Shown here piece by piece: positions 1 to 4,579 of a stretch of 20,822 bases of DNA. A model generated the notes under the pieces. It had not been told where the DNA came from. It did no database searches and saw nothing but the letters and a program-made list of their open reading frames with translations. Position 1 is the first letter of the stretch. Each line of letters starts with the position of its first letter. The position numbers and the translations under genes were made by a program. The stretch comes from a virus. Location of the stretch: positions 1-20,822 of the IMG/VR virus record IMGVR_UViG_3300042525_000769; one strand, 5' to 3'.

Positions 1-410
1 GAGAATTCTCCAATAATGTAATCAAAAGGGCCGTCGCCACCATGACCAATGCAATGGCCAGGATACAAGGCATGCCTGGCAAGCCCACAAGGGCCAATCG
101 TAGCGTGATTGTCTGCTAACCATTTCTTGTCGAAAGGCTTTTCTGACCGTCCTTTTCTATCCCAAACAATAGAAAAGAAAAGAGCAGGATCAATAGAATC
201 TCCATACTCGTTTCTGATTTCATAATCTTTTTCTTCCACCCTGTAATGAATGTGGCTCCATATATCGCCCCAATTGTGTAAATCTTTTTCGGGGTACACG
301 TGCAAGCCAAAGCACCATCCTGCCGAGCTTTTGCCAAGGTGCAAGGGCTCTTCCGGCTCTTTGCCGCAATGCTCGCAAGCAGGAGCATGCAAGAAATAGT
401 TAGTGCCCAT
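1..410 (-). CDS. Conserved phage hypothetical protein, C-terminus cut by window edge
   Basis: An open frame begins with ATG at 410 and runs leftwards without a stop through position 1, giving 136 visible residues. It starts MGTNYFLHAPACEHCGKEPE and soon shows a LGKSSAGWCFGLHV block. A CxxC pair near residues 13-16 and several His/Cys residues toward the end (GPCGLARHALYPGHCIGHGG) suggest metal binding. I recognise this MGTNY...HIGKSSAGW type as a recurrent small phage protein of unknown function. Its start overlaps the TAA of the upstream gene by one base, so it is the promoter-distal member of a minus-strand operon. A 90-residue frame overlapping it (116-388) lacks these features and is a shadow. 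Confidence 0.8.
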   Translation of the reverse strand, partial: MGTNYFLHAPACEHCGKEPEEPLHLGKSSAGWCFGLHVYPEKDLHNWGDIWSHIHYRVEEKDYEIRNEYGDSIDPALFFSIVWDRKGRSEKPFDKKWLADNHATIGPCGLARHALYPGHCIGHGGDGPFDYIIGEF

Positions 411-736
411 TATTTCACTTCCTCCACAAGCTTGTTCCACATCCATTGCTCCTTAGTATCAGGGCGCATCAGCTCGTAGCCTTCGTGGTCGACAATGCTA
501 TCACCAGCGCTGTCCACATGCCCTTCCATGGAAAGCCTCCAGAGGCCCTTGCAAGAGCCTTCTGCATCAAAGATGGCAATGGTATCTTCCCGGTCTTCCA
601 TGGCCAGTCTGGTGTGGAACAGAAGCTCTTTAAGACTCGTTGCTTGGTAGCAGCCCTTCGTTGCAGAGAAGTAGGGGCCATTGTCTTGAAAGGTGCGGAC
701 GGTCGCTCTTGCGTTGGAGCGCATAGTGGTTTTCAT
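410..736 (-). CDS. Hypothetical protein, 108 aa
   Basis: This 108-residue frame starts with ATG at 736, three bases after the stop of the upstream gene, and ends with TAA sharing one base with the ATG of the downstream gene. The start is basic (MKTTMRSNARATVRTFQDNG), followed by an acidic, sheet-like middle (TIAIFDAEGSCKGLWRL). The tail is charged (EQWMWNKLVEEVK). No motif I can name is present and there is no signal peptide or membrane segment. Coding is supported by the operon-like junctions on both sides. Overlapping frames on both strands are shadows. Confidence 0.7.
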   Translation of the reverse strand: MKTTMRSNARATVRTFQDNGPYFSATKGCYQATSLKELLFHTRLAMEDREDTIAIFDAEGSCKGLWRLSMEGHVDSAGDSIVDHEGYELMRPDTKEQWMWNKLVEEVK

Positions 737-739
737 GGT

Positions 740-913
740 TCAGAAGGGTTCGTAAAGGGGCTCGTCGTTTTCTTTGTCACTTGGCAGCTCCTTGATGATG
801 AACGAGGTGCCAGCAGCTTCGTAGATGGTCTTTAACTGATCACGCTCTTCAATGGTGAGGGCATAATCTTCGTAGCCATCTTCAGAAGCAAAATAAAACA
901 CTGAACGAATCAT
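740..913 (-). CDS. Small acidic hypothetical protein, 57 aa
   Basis: An ATG at 913 overlaps the TGA of the upstream gene (ATGA) and opens a 57-codon frame ending at 740. It reads MIRSVFYFASEDGYEDYALT and continues with TIEERDQLKTIYEAAG, ending in a strongly acidic tail. The junctions are tight on both sides, four bases overlapping upstream and three bases apart downstream, which is the main support for it. I do not recognise a family. Confidence 0.6.
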   Translation of the reverse strand: MIRSVFYFASEDGYEDYALTIEERDQLKTIYEAAGTSFIIKELPSDKENDEPLYEPF

Positions 914-1101
914 TGGTCTTCTCCGATAATGCGAAAATCAGGATCATTTGTTTTCTTTATCCATCGACATTGATTGAACTGCGGCAGCACGATGAAAAGC
1001 TTGTCGTGATGATTTTGTTCAACAATGGCAGTGGTAATGGTGGTGCCGATGCGGCTACGGCCTCTGTTGCTGATGGCCAGGATGTTGATTGCGTCTTGCA
1101 T
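910..1101 (-). CDS. Hypothetical protein, 63 aa
   Basis: This frame starts with ATG at 1101 and ends with TGA overlapping the next ATG. It reads MQDAINILAISNRGRSRIGT, then a VEQNHHDKLFIVLPQ strand-like segment, and ends PDFRIIGEDQ. The pattern suggests a small alpha/beta or all-beta fold, but I cannot assign a family. The ATGA coupling to the downstream gene supports it. Its first 47 bases overlap a doubtful basic frame read at 1055-1216. Confidence 0.6.
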   Translation of the reverse strand: MQDAINILAISNRGRSRIGTTITTAIVEQNHHDKLFIVLPQFNQCRWIKKTNDPDFRIIGEDQ

Positions 1102-1216
1102 GGTGAAGCTGGTTAAGAAGGGCTTGTCTGCGGGCTCTAGCGGCCCTGAGGGCTTGCGGCTTAAGCCTCCGCTTGGGAGGCTTGCCGCTGTTGTGCTGGT
1201 GATTAGGCACCTGCAT
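1055..1216 (-). CDS. Doubtful basic peptide, 53 aa
   Basis: ATG at 1216 lies inside the last codons of the upstream gene and opens a 53-codon frame rich in Arg, Lys, Gln and His (GKPPKRRLKPQALRAARARR). It overlaps the next gene by 47 bases. It fills an otherwise empty 101-base gap, but a strong stem-loop (1156-1188) sits inside it. The GC-rich composition may simply reflect that RNA structure. I list it only as a possibility. Confidence 0.25.
   Translation of the reverse strand: MQVPNHQHNSGKPPKRRLKPQALRAARARRQALLNQLHHARRNQHPGHQQQRP
1156..1188. repeat. Strong interrupted hairpin between genes
   Basis: The plus strand reads GCGGC, two unpaired T, AAGCCTCC, a GCTTG loop, GGAGGCTT and GCCGC. 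That makes an 8-bp perfect inner stem and a 5-bp outer stem with a 2-base bulge. There is no following T-run on either strand, so it is not a classical intrinsic terminator. It could be an mRNA processing or stability element between the genes at 1203-1379 and 910-1101. Confidence 0.6.
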
Positions 1217-1379
1217 GATTAAACACTGGTCGTATCCAGTGGCGATTGGCGGGGAAGCACTGTTGCATTTCTTTTTGCCAGAGCAGGGCTTCTTCGTGCT
1301 CTGGGCCGGTAAAGCCACACTGGCGGATGGTGCCGTCAGGGGTTTGCTCGAAGAGACGGAAGAGAACGACGGTTTGCAT
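1203..1379 (-). CDS. Small hypothetical protein, 58 aa
   Basis: The frame opens with GTG at 1472, but that stretch crosses the hairpin and GCGA leader at 1400-1457. The ATG at 1379 is therefore the likely start, giving a 58-residue protein: MQTVVLFRLFEQTPDGTIRQ, then CGFTGPEHEEALLWQ and a C-terminal CFPANRHWIRPVF. Two Cys and an aromatic-rich end are visible, but no family is recognised. It is the first gene after leader (a) and probably heads the operon running to the left edge. Confidence 0.6.
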   Translation of the reverse strand: MQTVVLFRLFEQTPDGTIRQCGFTGPEHEEALLWQKEMQQCFPANRHWIRPVFNHAGA

Positions 1380-1399
1380 GGTCTTGAGAACGGGGAAGT

Positions 1400-1428
1400 G
1401 AGCTTCGCGGCTCGTTGAAAGAACAATA
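1400..1428 (-). promoter_or_regulatory. Leader a: TATTGT box plus GCGA-loop hairpin
   Basis: Read on the minus strand, a TATTGT box (1428-1423) is followed nine bases later by GAGCC, GCGA, AGCTC. This is a short hairpin with a GCGA tetraloop (four pairs plus one C/A mismatch). The box could be a -10 element, which would place the transcript start at the foot of the hairpin. No -35 hexamer is evident. Similar arrangements occur at 2003-2032, 2365-2392, 2924-2952, 3476-3501 and 4258-4285. Confidence 0.5.
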
Positions 1429-1437
1429 GAACGGAAG

Positions 1438-1457
1438 AGGCCCCTGGGAAGGGGCCT
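1438..1457 (-). terminator. Terminator-like hairpin without strong U-tract
   Basis: AGGCCCC and GGGGCCT form a perfect 7-bp stem around a 6-base loop, directly after the stop of the zinc-finger gene (1469). On the minus strand it is followed by CTTCCGTTC, which is only moderately T-rich. It may terminate weakly or protect the upstream message, and it directly precedes leader (a). Confidence 0.5.
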
Positions 1458-1468
1458 GTAACAATGCT

Positions 1469-1996
1469 TCACACTTTGGCCTTGACGCGACGCTTCACTT
1501 GGCTGCGCTCGACATAGGGAGCAGGATCCACCCAGCCCTTTCTGCGGAAGACGCTATTAGTGGAGGTTTCCATCCGCTCACCGTCGTCAAAGGTGATGAC
1601 GATGGTCCAACAGGTGGGAGTGCGCAGTTCGGTGCCATCAGGAGCGCAGGTGATGCTCCAGCCACATTCTTGGTCGGTGATTTCAATGGAAGCAATGGAA
1701 TGCCAGCCAACCACTTTGGTACTCATCACTCCTGTAGCCTCAAGGATGGCCAGTTCATCACCCACTTGCAAAGAATGACCAATGGCTTCGCGCTGGCGCT
1801 TAAGGGCATGAGCCCAGTCTTGAAATTCCTTATGGGCCTTCTTGGTGTGGCGCACGCCGTGGCCATCACAGCCGTAGCAAACGCTGCCATGGAGCTGGTT
1901 GTAGCTGTGCTCGCCAGAGCCGCCGCAACGTCCGCACACTTGCAGGGGAAAGCCGTAGCGATCAACAGATGGGAAGGAATCAAGGGTGATGGTCAT
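1469..1996 (-). CDS. DnaJ-type zinc-finger protein without J-domain, 175 aa
   Basis: The chosen start is ATG at 1996, because the longer frame to 2086 would run through the terminator and leader at 2003-2060. Residues 21-47 carry two CxxCxGxG units, CGRCGGSG and CYGCDGHG (C21, C24, C40, C43), as in the central zinc finger of DnaJ. No HPD J-domain is present, so this is not a chaperone of that type. The middle is helical (AHKEFQDWAHALKRQREA), then a sheet-rich C-terminal half with an Asp/Glu pair (TFDDGERMETSTNSVFRRKG). The tail is basic (RRVKAKV). The likely role is protein or nucleic-acid binding; the exact function is unknown. Confidence 0.75.
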   Translation of the reverse strand: MTITLDSFPSVDRYGFPLQVCGRCGGSGEHSYNQLHGSVCYGCDGHGVRHTKKAHKEFQDWAHALKRQREAIGHSLQVGDELAILEATGVMSTKVVGWHSIASIEITDQECGWSITCAPDGTELRTPTCWTIVITFDDGERMETSTNSVFRRKGWVDPAPYVERSQVKRRVKAKV

Positions 1997-2002
1997 GAGA
2001 GG

Positions 2003-2032
2003 AGGCATCGCTGCCCGACTGAGAGAACAATA
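2003..2032 (-). promoter_or_regulatory. Leader b: TATTGT box plus GCGA-loop hairpin
   Basis: On the minus strand TATTGT (2032-2027) is followed after ten bases by GGGCA, GCGA, TGCCT, a 5-bp stem with a GCGA tetraloop. A pyrimidine-rich CCTCCTCTC separates this from ATG 1996. The stem sequence differs from leader (a) while pairing and loop are kept. Confidence 0.5.
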
Positions 2033-2036
2033 CGAC

Positions 2037-2060
2037 AAAAAGGGGCTATTGCCAGCCCCT
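2037..2060 (-). terminator. Intrinsic terminator (minus strand)
   Basis: AGGGGCT and AGCCCCT form a 7-bp stem with a 6-base loop. On the minus strand it is followed by TTTTTG. It lies after the stop of the 86-residue protein gene (2089) and ends that transcript just before leader (b). Confidence 0.75.
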
Positions 2061-2088
2061 GAACGATCACTGTTGCTTATCGTCACAA

Positions 2089-2349
2089 TCAGCGCCGCTG
2101 ATCACAAATGCCAGCAAGCATCTCGCCCACATAAGCCTGAACAGCGCGAAGCTGATCAAAGGCGTCGTCGCGTTCAGCACGAGCTTGGTAGTAAGCGCCA
2201 GGGGCTTGCGGATAAAAATCCCTTCCGTTCAGTTCCGCCTTCGCCAGGGCGTCAATGGCCTTGTCAATGGCATCGTAAGCAGCGGCGTAGCCGTCGCGCA
2301 GGTCAGTGAAGCCGGTGCCGTTGAGATGGACAGTAGGAACGGTTGCCAT
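2089..2349 (-). CDS. Conserved phage protein of the 'HLNGT...NGRDYYPQ' type, 86 aa
   Basis: ATG 2349 is chosen because the longer frame to 2436 crosses the hairpin at 2401-2417 and leader (c). The protein reads MATVPTVHLNGTGFTDLRDG and is then mostly helical (AAYDAIDKAIDALAKAELNG), with NGRDFYPQAPGAYYQARAER and a C-terminal helix. The combination of an N-terminal VHLNGT strand with a central NGRDYYPQ motif is one I know from many small phage and bacterial proteins of unknown function. It heads its own unit and is followed by an intrinsic terminator. Confidence 0.8.
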   Translation of the reverse strand: MATVPTVHLNGTGFTDLRDGYAAAYDAIDKAIDALAKAELNGRDFYPQAPGAYYQARAERDDAFDQLRAVQAYVGEMLAGICDQRR

Positions 2350-2364
2350 GGGAGGAAAGGAAAG

Positions 2365-2392
2365 GGCGTCGCCGCCGGACAAAGGAACAATA
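2365..2392 (-). promoter_or_regulatory. Leader c: TATTGT box plus GCGA-loop hairpin
   Basis: On the minus strand TATTGT (2392-2387) precedes, by ten bases, GGCG, GCGA, CGCC, a perfect 4-bp stem with a GCGA tetraloop. The pyrimidine stretch TTTCCTTTCCTCCC then leads directly into ATG 2349. Confidence 0.5.
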
Positions 2393-2400
2393 CAGGCAAG

Positions 2401-2417
2401 AGGGGCCGAGGCCCCCT
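2401..2417 (-). terminator. Terminator-like GC hairpin
   Basis: GGGGC and GCCCC pair around a 4-base loop. On the minus strand the hairpin is followed by TCTTGCCTG, a poor T-tract. It lies just past the stop (2423) of the 85-residue gene. The following CTTGCCTGTA is shared with the hairpin at 2961-2979. Confidence 0.5.
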
Positions 2418-2422
2418 GCTTG

Positions 2423-2680
2423 TCACAAAGCTTCACAAACGGCGTCGATCAGCTTCTTCTGCGCCACTCGCTTGCCATTGACTTTCCAAAGCGTGGTGCT
2501 GCTCCAGCGACCACGGCCCATGCACCGAGGCACAATCCAGCAGCTTATTTCCTTCCCATTGAACTCTCCAGAAGCAAAGCCTCCGGCGCCGCTTCCATTG
2601 CGGCAGCTTTGAGAAAATGCCTGATCATAAAGCTTGCCAGTGAAAACAGTGGCGTCAGAAACAATGAATAGAGCGTCCAT
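2423..2680 (-). CDS. Hypothetical protein, 85 aa
   Basis: ATG 2680 lies five bases after the TGA of the upstream gene. An alternative TTG at 2689 would overlap that stop (TTGA) and add three residues. The protein reads MDALFIVSDATVFTGKLYDQ, a Gly/Ser-rich middle (SCRNGSGAGGFASGEFNGK), then CWIVPRCMGRGRW and a Lys-rich C-terminal helix. The order of strands and glycine turns suggests a small beta fold. I do not recognise a family. Confidence 0.6.
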   Translation of the reverse strand: MDALFIVSDATVFTGKLYDQAFSQSCRNGSGAGGFASGEFNGKEISCWIVPRCMGRGRWSSTTLWKVNGKRVAQKKLIDAVCEAL

Positions 2681-2685
2681 GGTGA

Positions 2686-2907
2686 TCAACCGTTGATGAT
2701 GTTGTTGAAATACTGTTCAGCTTCCCACTTGTTGTTGAAAATGGCGTAGCTGGTGTAGTGGAGCTGAAGGTCAGTAATGCGCTCCCATCCATAAGCTTCC
2801 CATTTGCAGCAGCCATTGGCGAGCATGATGCTTCTGACGCCATAGCCAGAGTGCTGGGCTTGCCGGTCGGCTTCTAGGCGAGCCTCGTAAGAGGGATAAT
2901 GCTTCAT
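2686..2907 (-). CDS. Hypothetical protein, 73 aa
   Basis: ATG 2907 is the first gene after leader (d). The protein starts MKHYPSYEARLEADRQAQHS and contains CCKWEAYGWERITDLQLHYT and a C-terminal WEAEQYFNNIING. It is rich in Tyr, Trp and charged residues and has no membrane segment. The function is unknown. It is followed by the 85-residue gene in the same unit. Confidence 0.65.
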   Translation of the reverse strand: MKHYPSYEARLEADRQAQHSGYGVRSIMLANGCCKWEAYGWERITDLQLHYTSYAIFNNKWEAEQYFNNIING

Positions 2908-2923
2908 GGTTCTGAGGAATGGT

Positions 2924-2952
2924 GGACCTCGCGGCCCGTTGCAAGTAATGTA
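2924..2952 (-). promoter_or_regulatory. Leader d: TACATT box plus GCGA-loop hairpin
   Basis: On the minus strand TACATT (2952-2947) is followed after nine bases by GGGCC, GCGA, GGTCC. This is a 5-bp stem (one G-U pair) with a GCGA tetraloop. The preceding CAACG is identical in leaders (a) and (e). Confidence 0.5.
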
Positions 2953-2960
2953 CAGGCAAG

Positions 2961-2979
2961 AGGGGCCTGGTCAGCCCCT
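2961..2979 (-). terminator. Terminator-like hairpin
   Basis: AGGGGC and GCCCCT form a 6-bp stem with a 7-base loop, shortly after the stop of the 60-residue gene at 2993. The minus-strand sequence after it is TCTTGCCTG, as at 2401-2417. The T-tract is weak. Confidence 0.5.
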
Positions 2980-2992
2980 CCGTAACAATTGT

Positions 2993-3175
2993 TTACAAAC
3001 GGTTTGGGCTCTGCGTGCCCTGCACCACCATGAACGTTTTGGTGATAAACACGGCCTTGAGGCTTCTGGCTTGTCGTTCTAGGGCTTGCCTGTCAGGGTT
3101 GGAATCGAGCATGGCCCATGCCGTGCCCGACAGCGCCCAAAGGCTCCAAACGTTGTCGCGATCAAGAACTGCCAC
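2993..3175 (-). CDS. Hypothetical protein with GTG start, 60 aa
   Basis: The open frame extends back to a TTG at 3229. GTG 3175, two bases after the stop of the upstream gene, gives a better start without a 52-base overlap. The product reads MAVLDRDNVWSLWALSGTAW, then a helical DRQALERQARSLKAVFITKT and a strand FMVVQGTQSP. It may be a small alpha/beta protein. No family is recognised, and the start remains uncertain. Confidence 0.5.
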   Translation of the reverse strand: MAVLDRDNVWSLWALSGTAWAMLDSNPDRQALERQARSLKAVFITKTFMVVQGTQSPNRL

Positions 3176-3177
3176 GA

Positions 3178-3456
3178 TCAGAACACCAGCTCTTTGCCAT
3201 TGCTCTTGATGCTCACCACACGCTCGCAATCAAACGAGCGCCAGGCGCCTTGGCCTTTGTTGCGGGCAATGGTGAAGTCGCGGCAGCGAACAATGCCGGG
3301 CTTCTTGAGAGCATAGCCAGTGCCCTTGATCTCGCAGGAGTCGAGAGGATTGAACTGCAGTTTGCGCAGGGTGCCATCAGCCTTGACGAACTGTACGGAG
3401 ACGATTGCTGCGCCTGCGTCGCGGATGAAAGCTTTAACGGAAGCGGTTTTGTCCAT
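3178..3456 (-). CDS. Small beta-barrel (SH3-like) phage protein, 92 aa
   Basis: ATG 3456 follows leader (e) and a CCCTCCC tract; the longer frame to 3510 would include the leader. After a short helix (SVKAFIRDAGAA) the protein is nearly all strands: VSVQFVKADGTLRKLQFNPL, then RCRDFTIARNKGQGAWRSFD and ERVVSIKSNGKELVF. The F.KADGTLR.. strand-turn-strand and the final RVVSI..NGK resemble the small SH3-like barrel proteins common in T4-like and cyanophage genomes, whose function is undefined. Resemblance is by eye only. Confidence 0.65.
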   Translation of the reverse strand: MDKTASVKAFIRDAGAAIVSVQFVKADGTLRKLQFNPLDSCEIKGTGYALKKPGIVRCRDFTIARNKGQGAWRSFDCERVVSIKSNGKELVF

Positions 3457-3475
3457 GGGAGGGAAGATGAATGGT

Positions 3476-3501
3476 GAGGCTCGCGCCCCGTTGAAACTAT
3501 G
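3476..3501 (-). promoter_or_regulatory. Leader e: CATAGT box plus GCGA-loop hairpin
   Basis: On the minus strand a CATAGT box (3501-3496) is followed by TTCAAC and then GGGGC, GCGA, GCCTC. This is a 5-bp stem (one G-U pair) with a GCGA tetraloop. TTTCAACG just before the stem matches leader (a). Confidence 0.45.
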
Positions 3502-3511
3502 ATTGCCCATC

Positions 3512-3533
3512 GAGAGCCTTTTGGGAAGCCCTC
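3512..3533 (-). terminator. Hairpin after the 54-residue gene
   Basis: On the minus strand GAGGGCTT can pair fully with AGGCTCTC (two G-U pairs) around CCCAAA. It lies 17 bases past the stop at 3550. No U-tract follows (CGATGGG), so it may be a stability or processing hairpin rather than a terminator. Confidence 0.35.
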
Positions 3534-3549
3534 TGCCTATTAGCGTTGC

Positions 3550-3714
3550 TTATGGTGCAACTGTACTAGGGGCATGCGTGAGCCTGCAGTAGCGTTCGGG
3601 GTGGAGTGCCATGCATTTACGAAGGGCGATAGGGTCGTCTTGCTGCTGTACGGGTAGCGTGGCCAAGGCCATCAGGCTTGCGAGCGTGAGCAGCGGCAGC
3701 ATGATGCTTTGCAT
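3550..3714 (-). CDS. Small secreted protein, 54 aa
   Basis: ATG 3714 opens MQSIMLPLLTLASLMALATL, a hydrophobic stretch of about 20 residues that looks like a signal peptide or membrane anchor. It is followed by PVQQQDDPIALRKCMALHPE and RYCRLTHAP. Two Cys flanking LHPERY could form a disulfide outside the cytoplasmic membrane. The longer frame to 3846 crosses the terminator at 3805-3831, so it is rejected. The gene follows the RlpA-like gene; both products appear exported, which hints at an envelope-related function. No family name can be given. Confidence 0.6.
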   Translation of the reverse strand: MQSIMLPLLTLASLMALATLPVQQQDDPIALRKCMALHPERYCRLTHAPSTVAP

Positions 3715-3804
3715 GGTTAAGAGGCGATGCCTGCGCACGATAACGAGCGAGCCGGATCTCGCAAGAGCCCAGTTGCTTTTCGTTACGAAGCTGGCCAGGC
3801 CCAA

Positions 3805-3831
3805 AGAAAAAGGCGCTCCATGCGAAGCGCC
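3805..3831 (-). terminator. Intrinsic terminator of the RlpA-like gene
   Basis: On the minus strand GGCGCT and AGCGCC form a 6-bp stem with an 8-base loop, followed at once by TTTTTCTTTG. It is located 38 bases after the stop of the RlpA-like gene (3870) and is a clear rho-independent terminator. Confidence 0.85.
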
Positions 3832-3869
3832 CTTGGTTTCCTCCATTGTCCCTTAGGCCACCTTGGTGC

Positions 3870-4226
3870 CTACACCACCTGATAACAGACCGTTGCCAGG
3901 CCGCTACCAGGGTGAGCGATGCGAGCAAAAGCGCCATAGCTCAGGTCGAGAATCCTACCACCGTACCAAGGGCCTCTATCAGTCACCTTGACGATTACGC
4001 TCCGACCATTGCGCACCACTCTCAAGCGGGTGCCAAGCGGAAGCGATGGATGGGCGGTGATCATGGCTCGCGGGTTCATTGGTTGACCATTGGCCATTGT
4101 CTGGCCTGCAAAGCCATCGCCGTGACCATAGAAGCTGGCTTCGCCGCAGCGAGACTTAGCCTCCGCAGCAGCAGGCACCAGAGCGCCCAAAACAACGGAA
4201 GCTGAAAGAAGAAAACGAAAAAGCAT
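3870..4226 (-). CDS. RlpA-like double-psi beta-barrel protein, secreted
   Basis: ATG 4226 gives 118 residues: a signal peptide MLFRFLLSASVVLGALVPAA ending near AEA, then an RlpA-like domain. Visible family features are ASFYGHGDGFAG (30-41), TMANGQPMNP (43-52), MITAHPSLPLGTRLRV with H59, VTDRGPWYGGRILDLS with D83 and D94. In lytic transglycosylase RlpA the equivalents of H59 and D83 are catalytic, so activity on denuded peptidoglycan glycan strands is possible. The protein has only the barrel, with no SPOR domain. In a phage it could help lysis or modify the host wall. The upstream frame to 4274 lacks support. It has its own leader (f) and terminator. Confidence 0.85.
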   Translation of the reverse strand: MLFRFLLSASVVLGALVPAAAEAKSRCGEASFYGHGDGFAGQTMANGQPMNPRAMITAHPSLPLGTRLRVVRNGRSVIVKVTDRGPWYGGRILDLSYGAFARIAHPGSGLATVCYQVV

Positions 4227-4257
4227 CAGGAAAGAAAAAGAAGAAGTGAGACTACGG

Positions 4258-4285
4258 AGGGTCGCCCCTGCCAAGGTTTACCGTA
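4258..4285 (-). promoter_or_regulatory. Leader f: TACGGT box plus GCGA-loop hairpin
   Basis: On the minus strand TACGGT (4285-4280) precedes, by ten bases, AGGG, GCGA, CCCT, a perfect 4-bp stem with a GCGA tetraloop. It is followed by CTCACTTC, which also recurs after leader (a). It heads the RlpA-like gene. Confidence 0.4.
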
Positions 4286-4323
4286 TCACAATTGTGAGGC
4301 TTGCTGCCGTGGCTGGTCGTGGT

Positions 4324-4331
4324 GCTATGAT
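4324..4331 (+). promoter_or_regulatory. Extended -10 promoter for the plus-strand RNA
   Basis: TGCTATGAT is an extended -10 (TG, one base, TATGAT; five of six matches to TATAAT at 4326-4331). A TTGCTG 19 bases upstream is only a weak -35. A start about seven bases downstream would fall at G4338, the first base of the RNA closing helix. Confidence 0.6.
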
Positions 4332-4337
4332 TTGCAA

Positions 4338-4530
4338 GCTTGAGTTGGTCCTGGCCGAAAGGCCCGTCGCTGACGCCGCAAGGGTGGACGCCGCTGAGCA
4401 CTCTGGACTTTCCGCGAGGACTGTCCCTAGCATTGCATGGGCTAGTGAGAGGAGTGCTCCCCTTTGGGAGGGAGGCTGTGGCATCGGAAGCTCAAGCAAA
4501 GGAAGAAGGGCCGCAAGGCCCTTCTTTTTT
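4338..4530 (+). ncRNA. Candidate structured phage ncRNA
   Basis: A plus-strand unit with no convincing ORF lies among minus-strand genes. It starts at the predicted transcript start with GCTTGAG (4338-4344), which pairs with CTCAAGC (4491-4497) to close the whole molecule. Inside are GGCC-GAAA-GGCC (4353-4364), CGTC-GCT-GACG (4365-4375), a long-range GAGCACTC/GAGTGCTC helix (4396-4403 with 4452-4459), GGAC/GTCC enclosing TCC-GCGA-GGA (4405-4426), and CTAGC/GCTAG (4427-4445). A perfect terminator follows at 4503-4530. I compared it in mind with 6S RNA, tmRNA, RNase P RNA, twister and glutamine riboswitches and saw no match. Function is unknown. Confidence 0.65.
4503..4530 (+). terminator. Perfect intrinsic terminator (plus strand)
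   Basis: AAGAAGGGCC and GGCCCTTCTT form a perfect 10-bp stem capped by a GCAA tetraloop (4513-4516), running straight into T residues (4525-4530). Direction is plus. The only upstream plus-strand unit is the candidate ncRNA. Confidence 0.9.
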
Positions 4531-4579
4531 GCCTATAGGAAGCCAGCTAGACTCGCAATAGAAAGCTGTCCAGTTTCTA

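Noticed and set aside
1499-2062. 187-codon plus-strand open frame
   Set aside because: It is antisense to the zinc-finger gene, whose CxxCxGxG motifs, leader and terminator show the minus strand is coding; the plus-strand product is low-complexity Ala/Gly with no recognisable feature.
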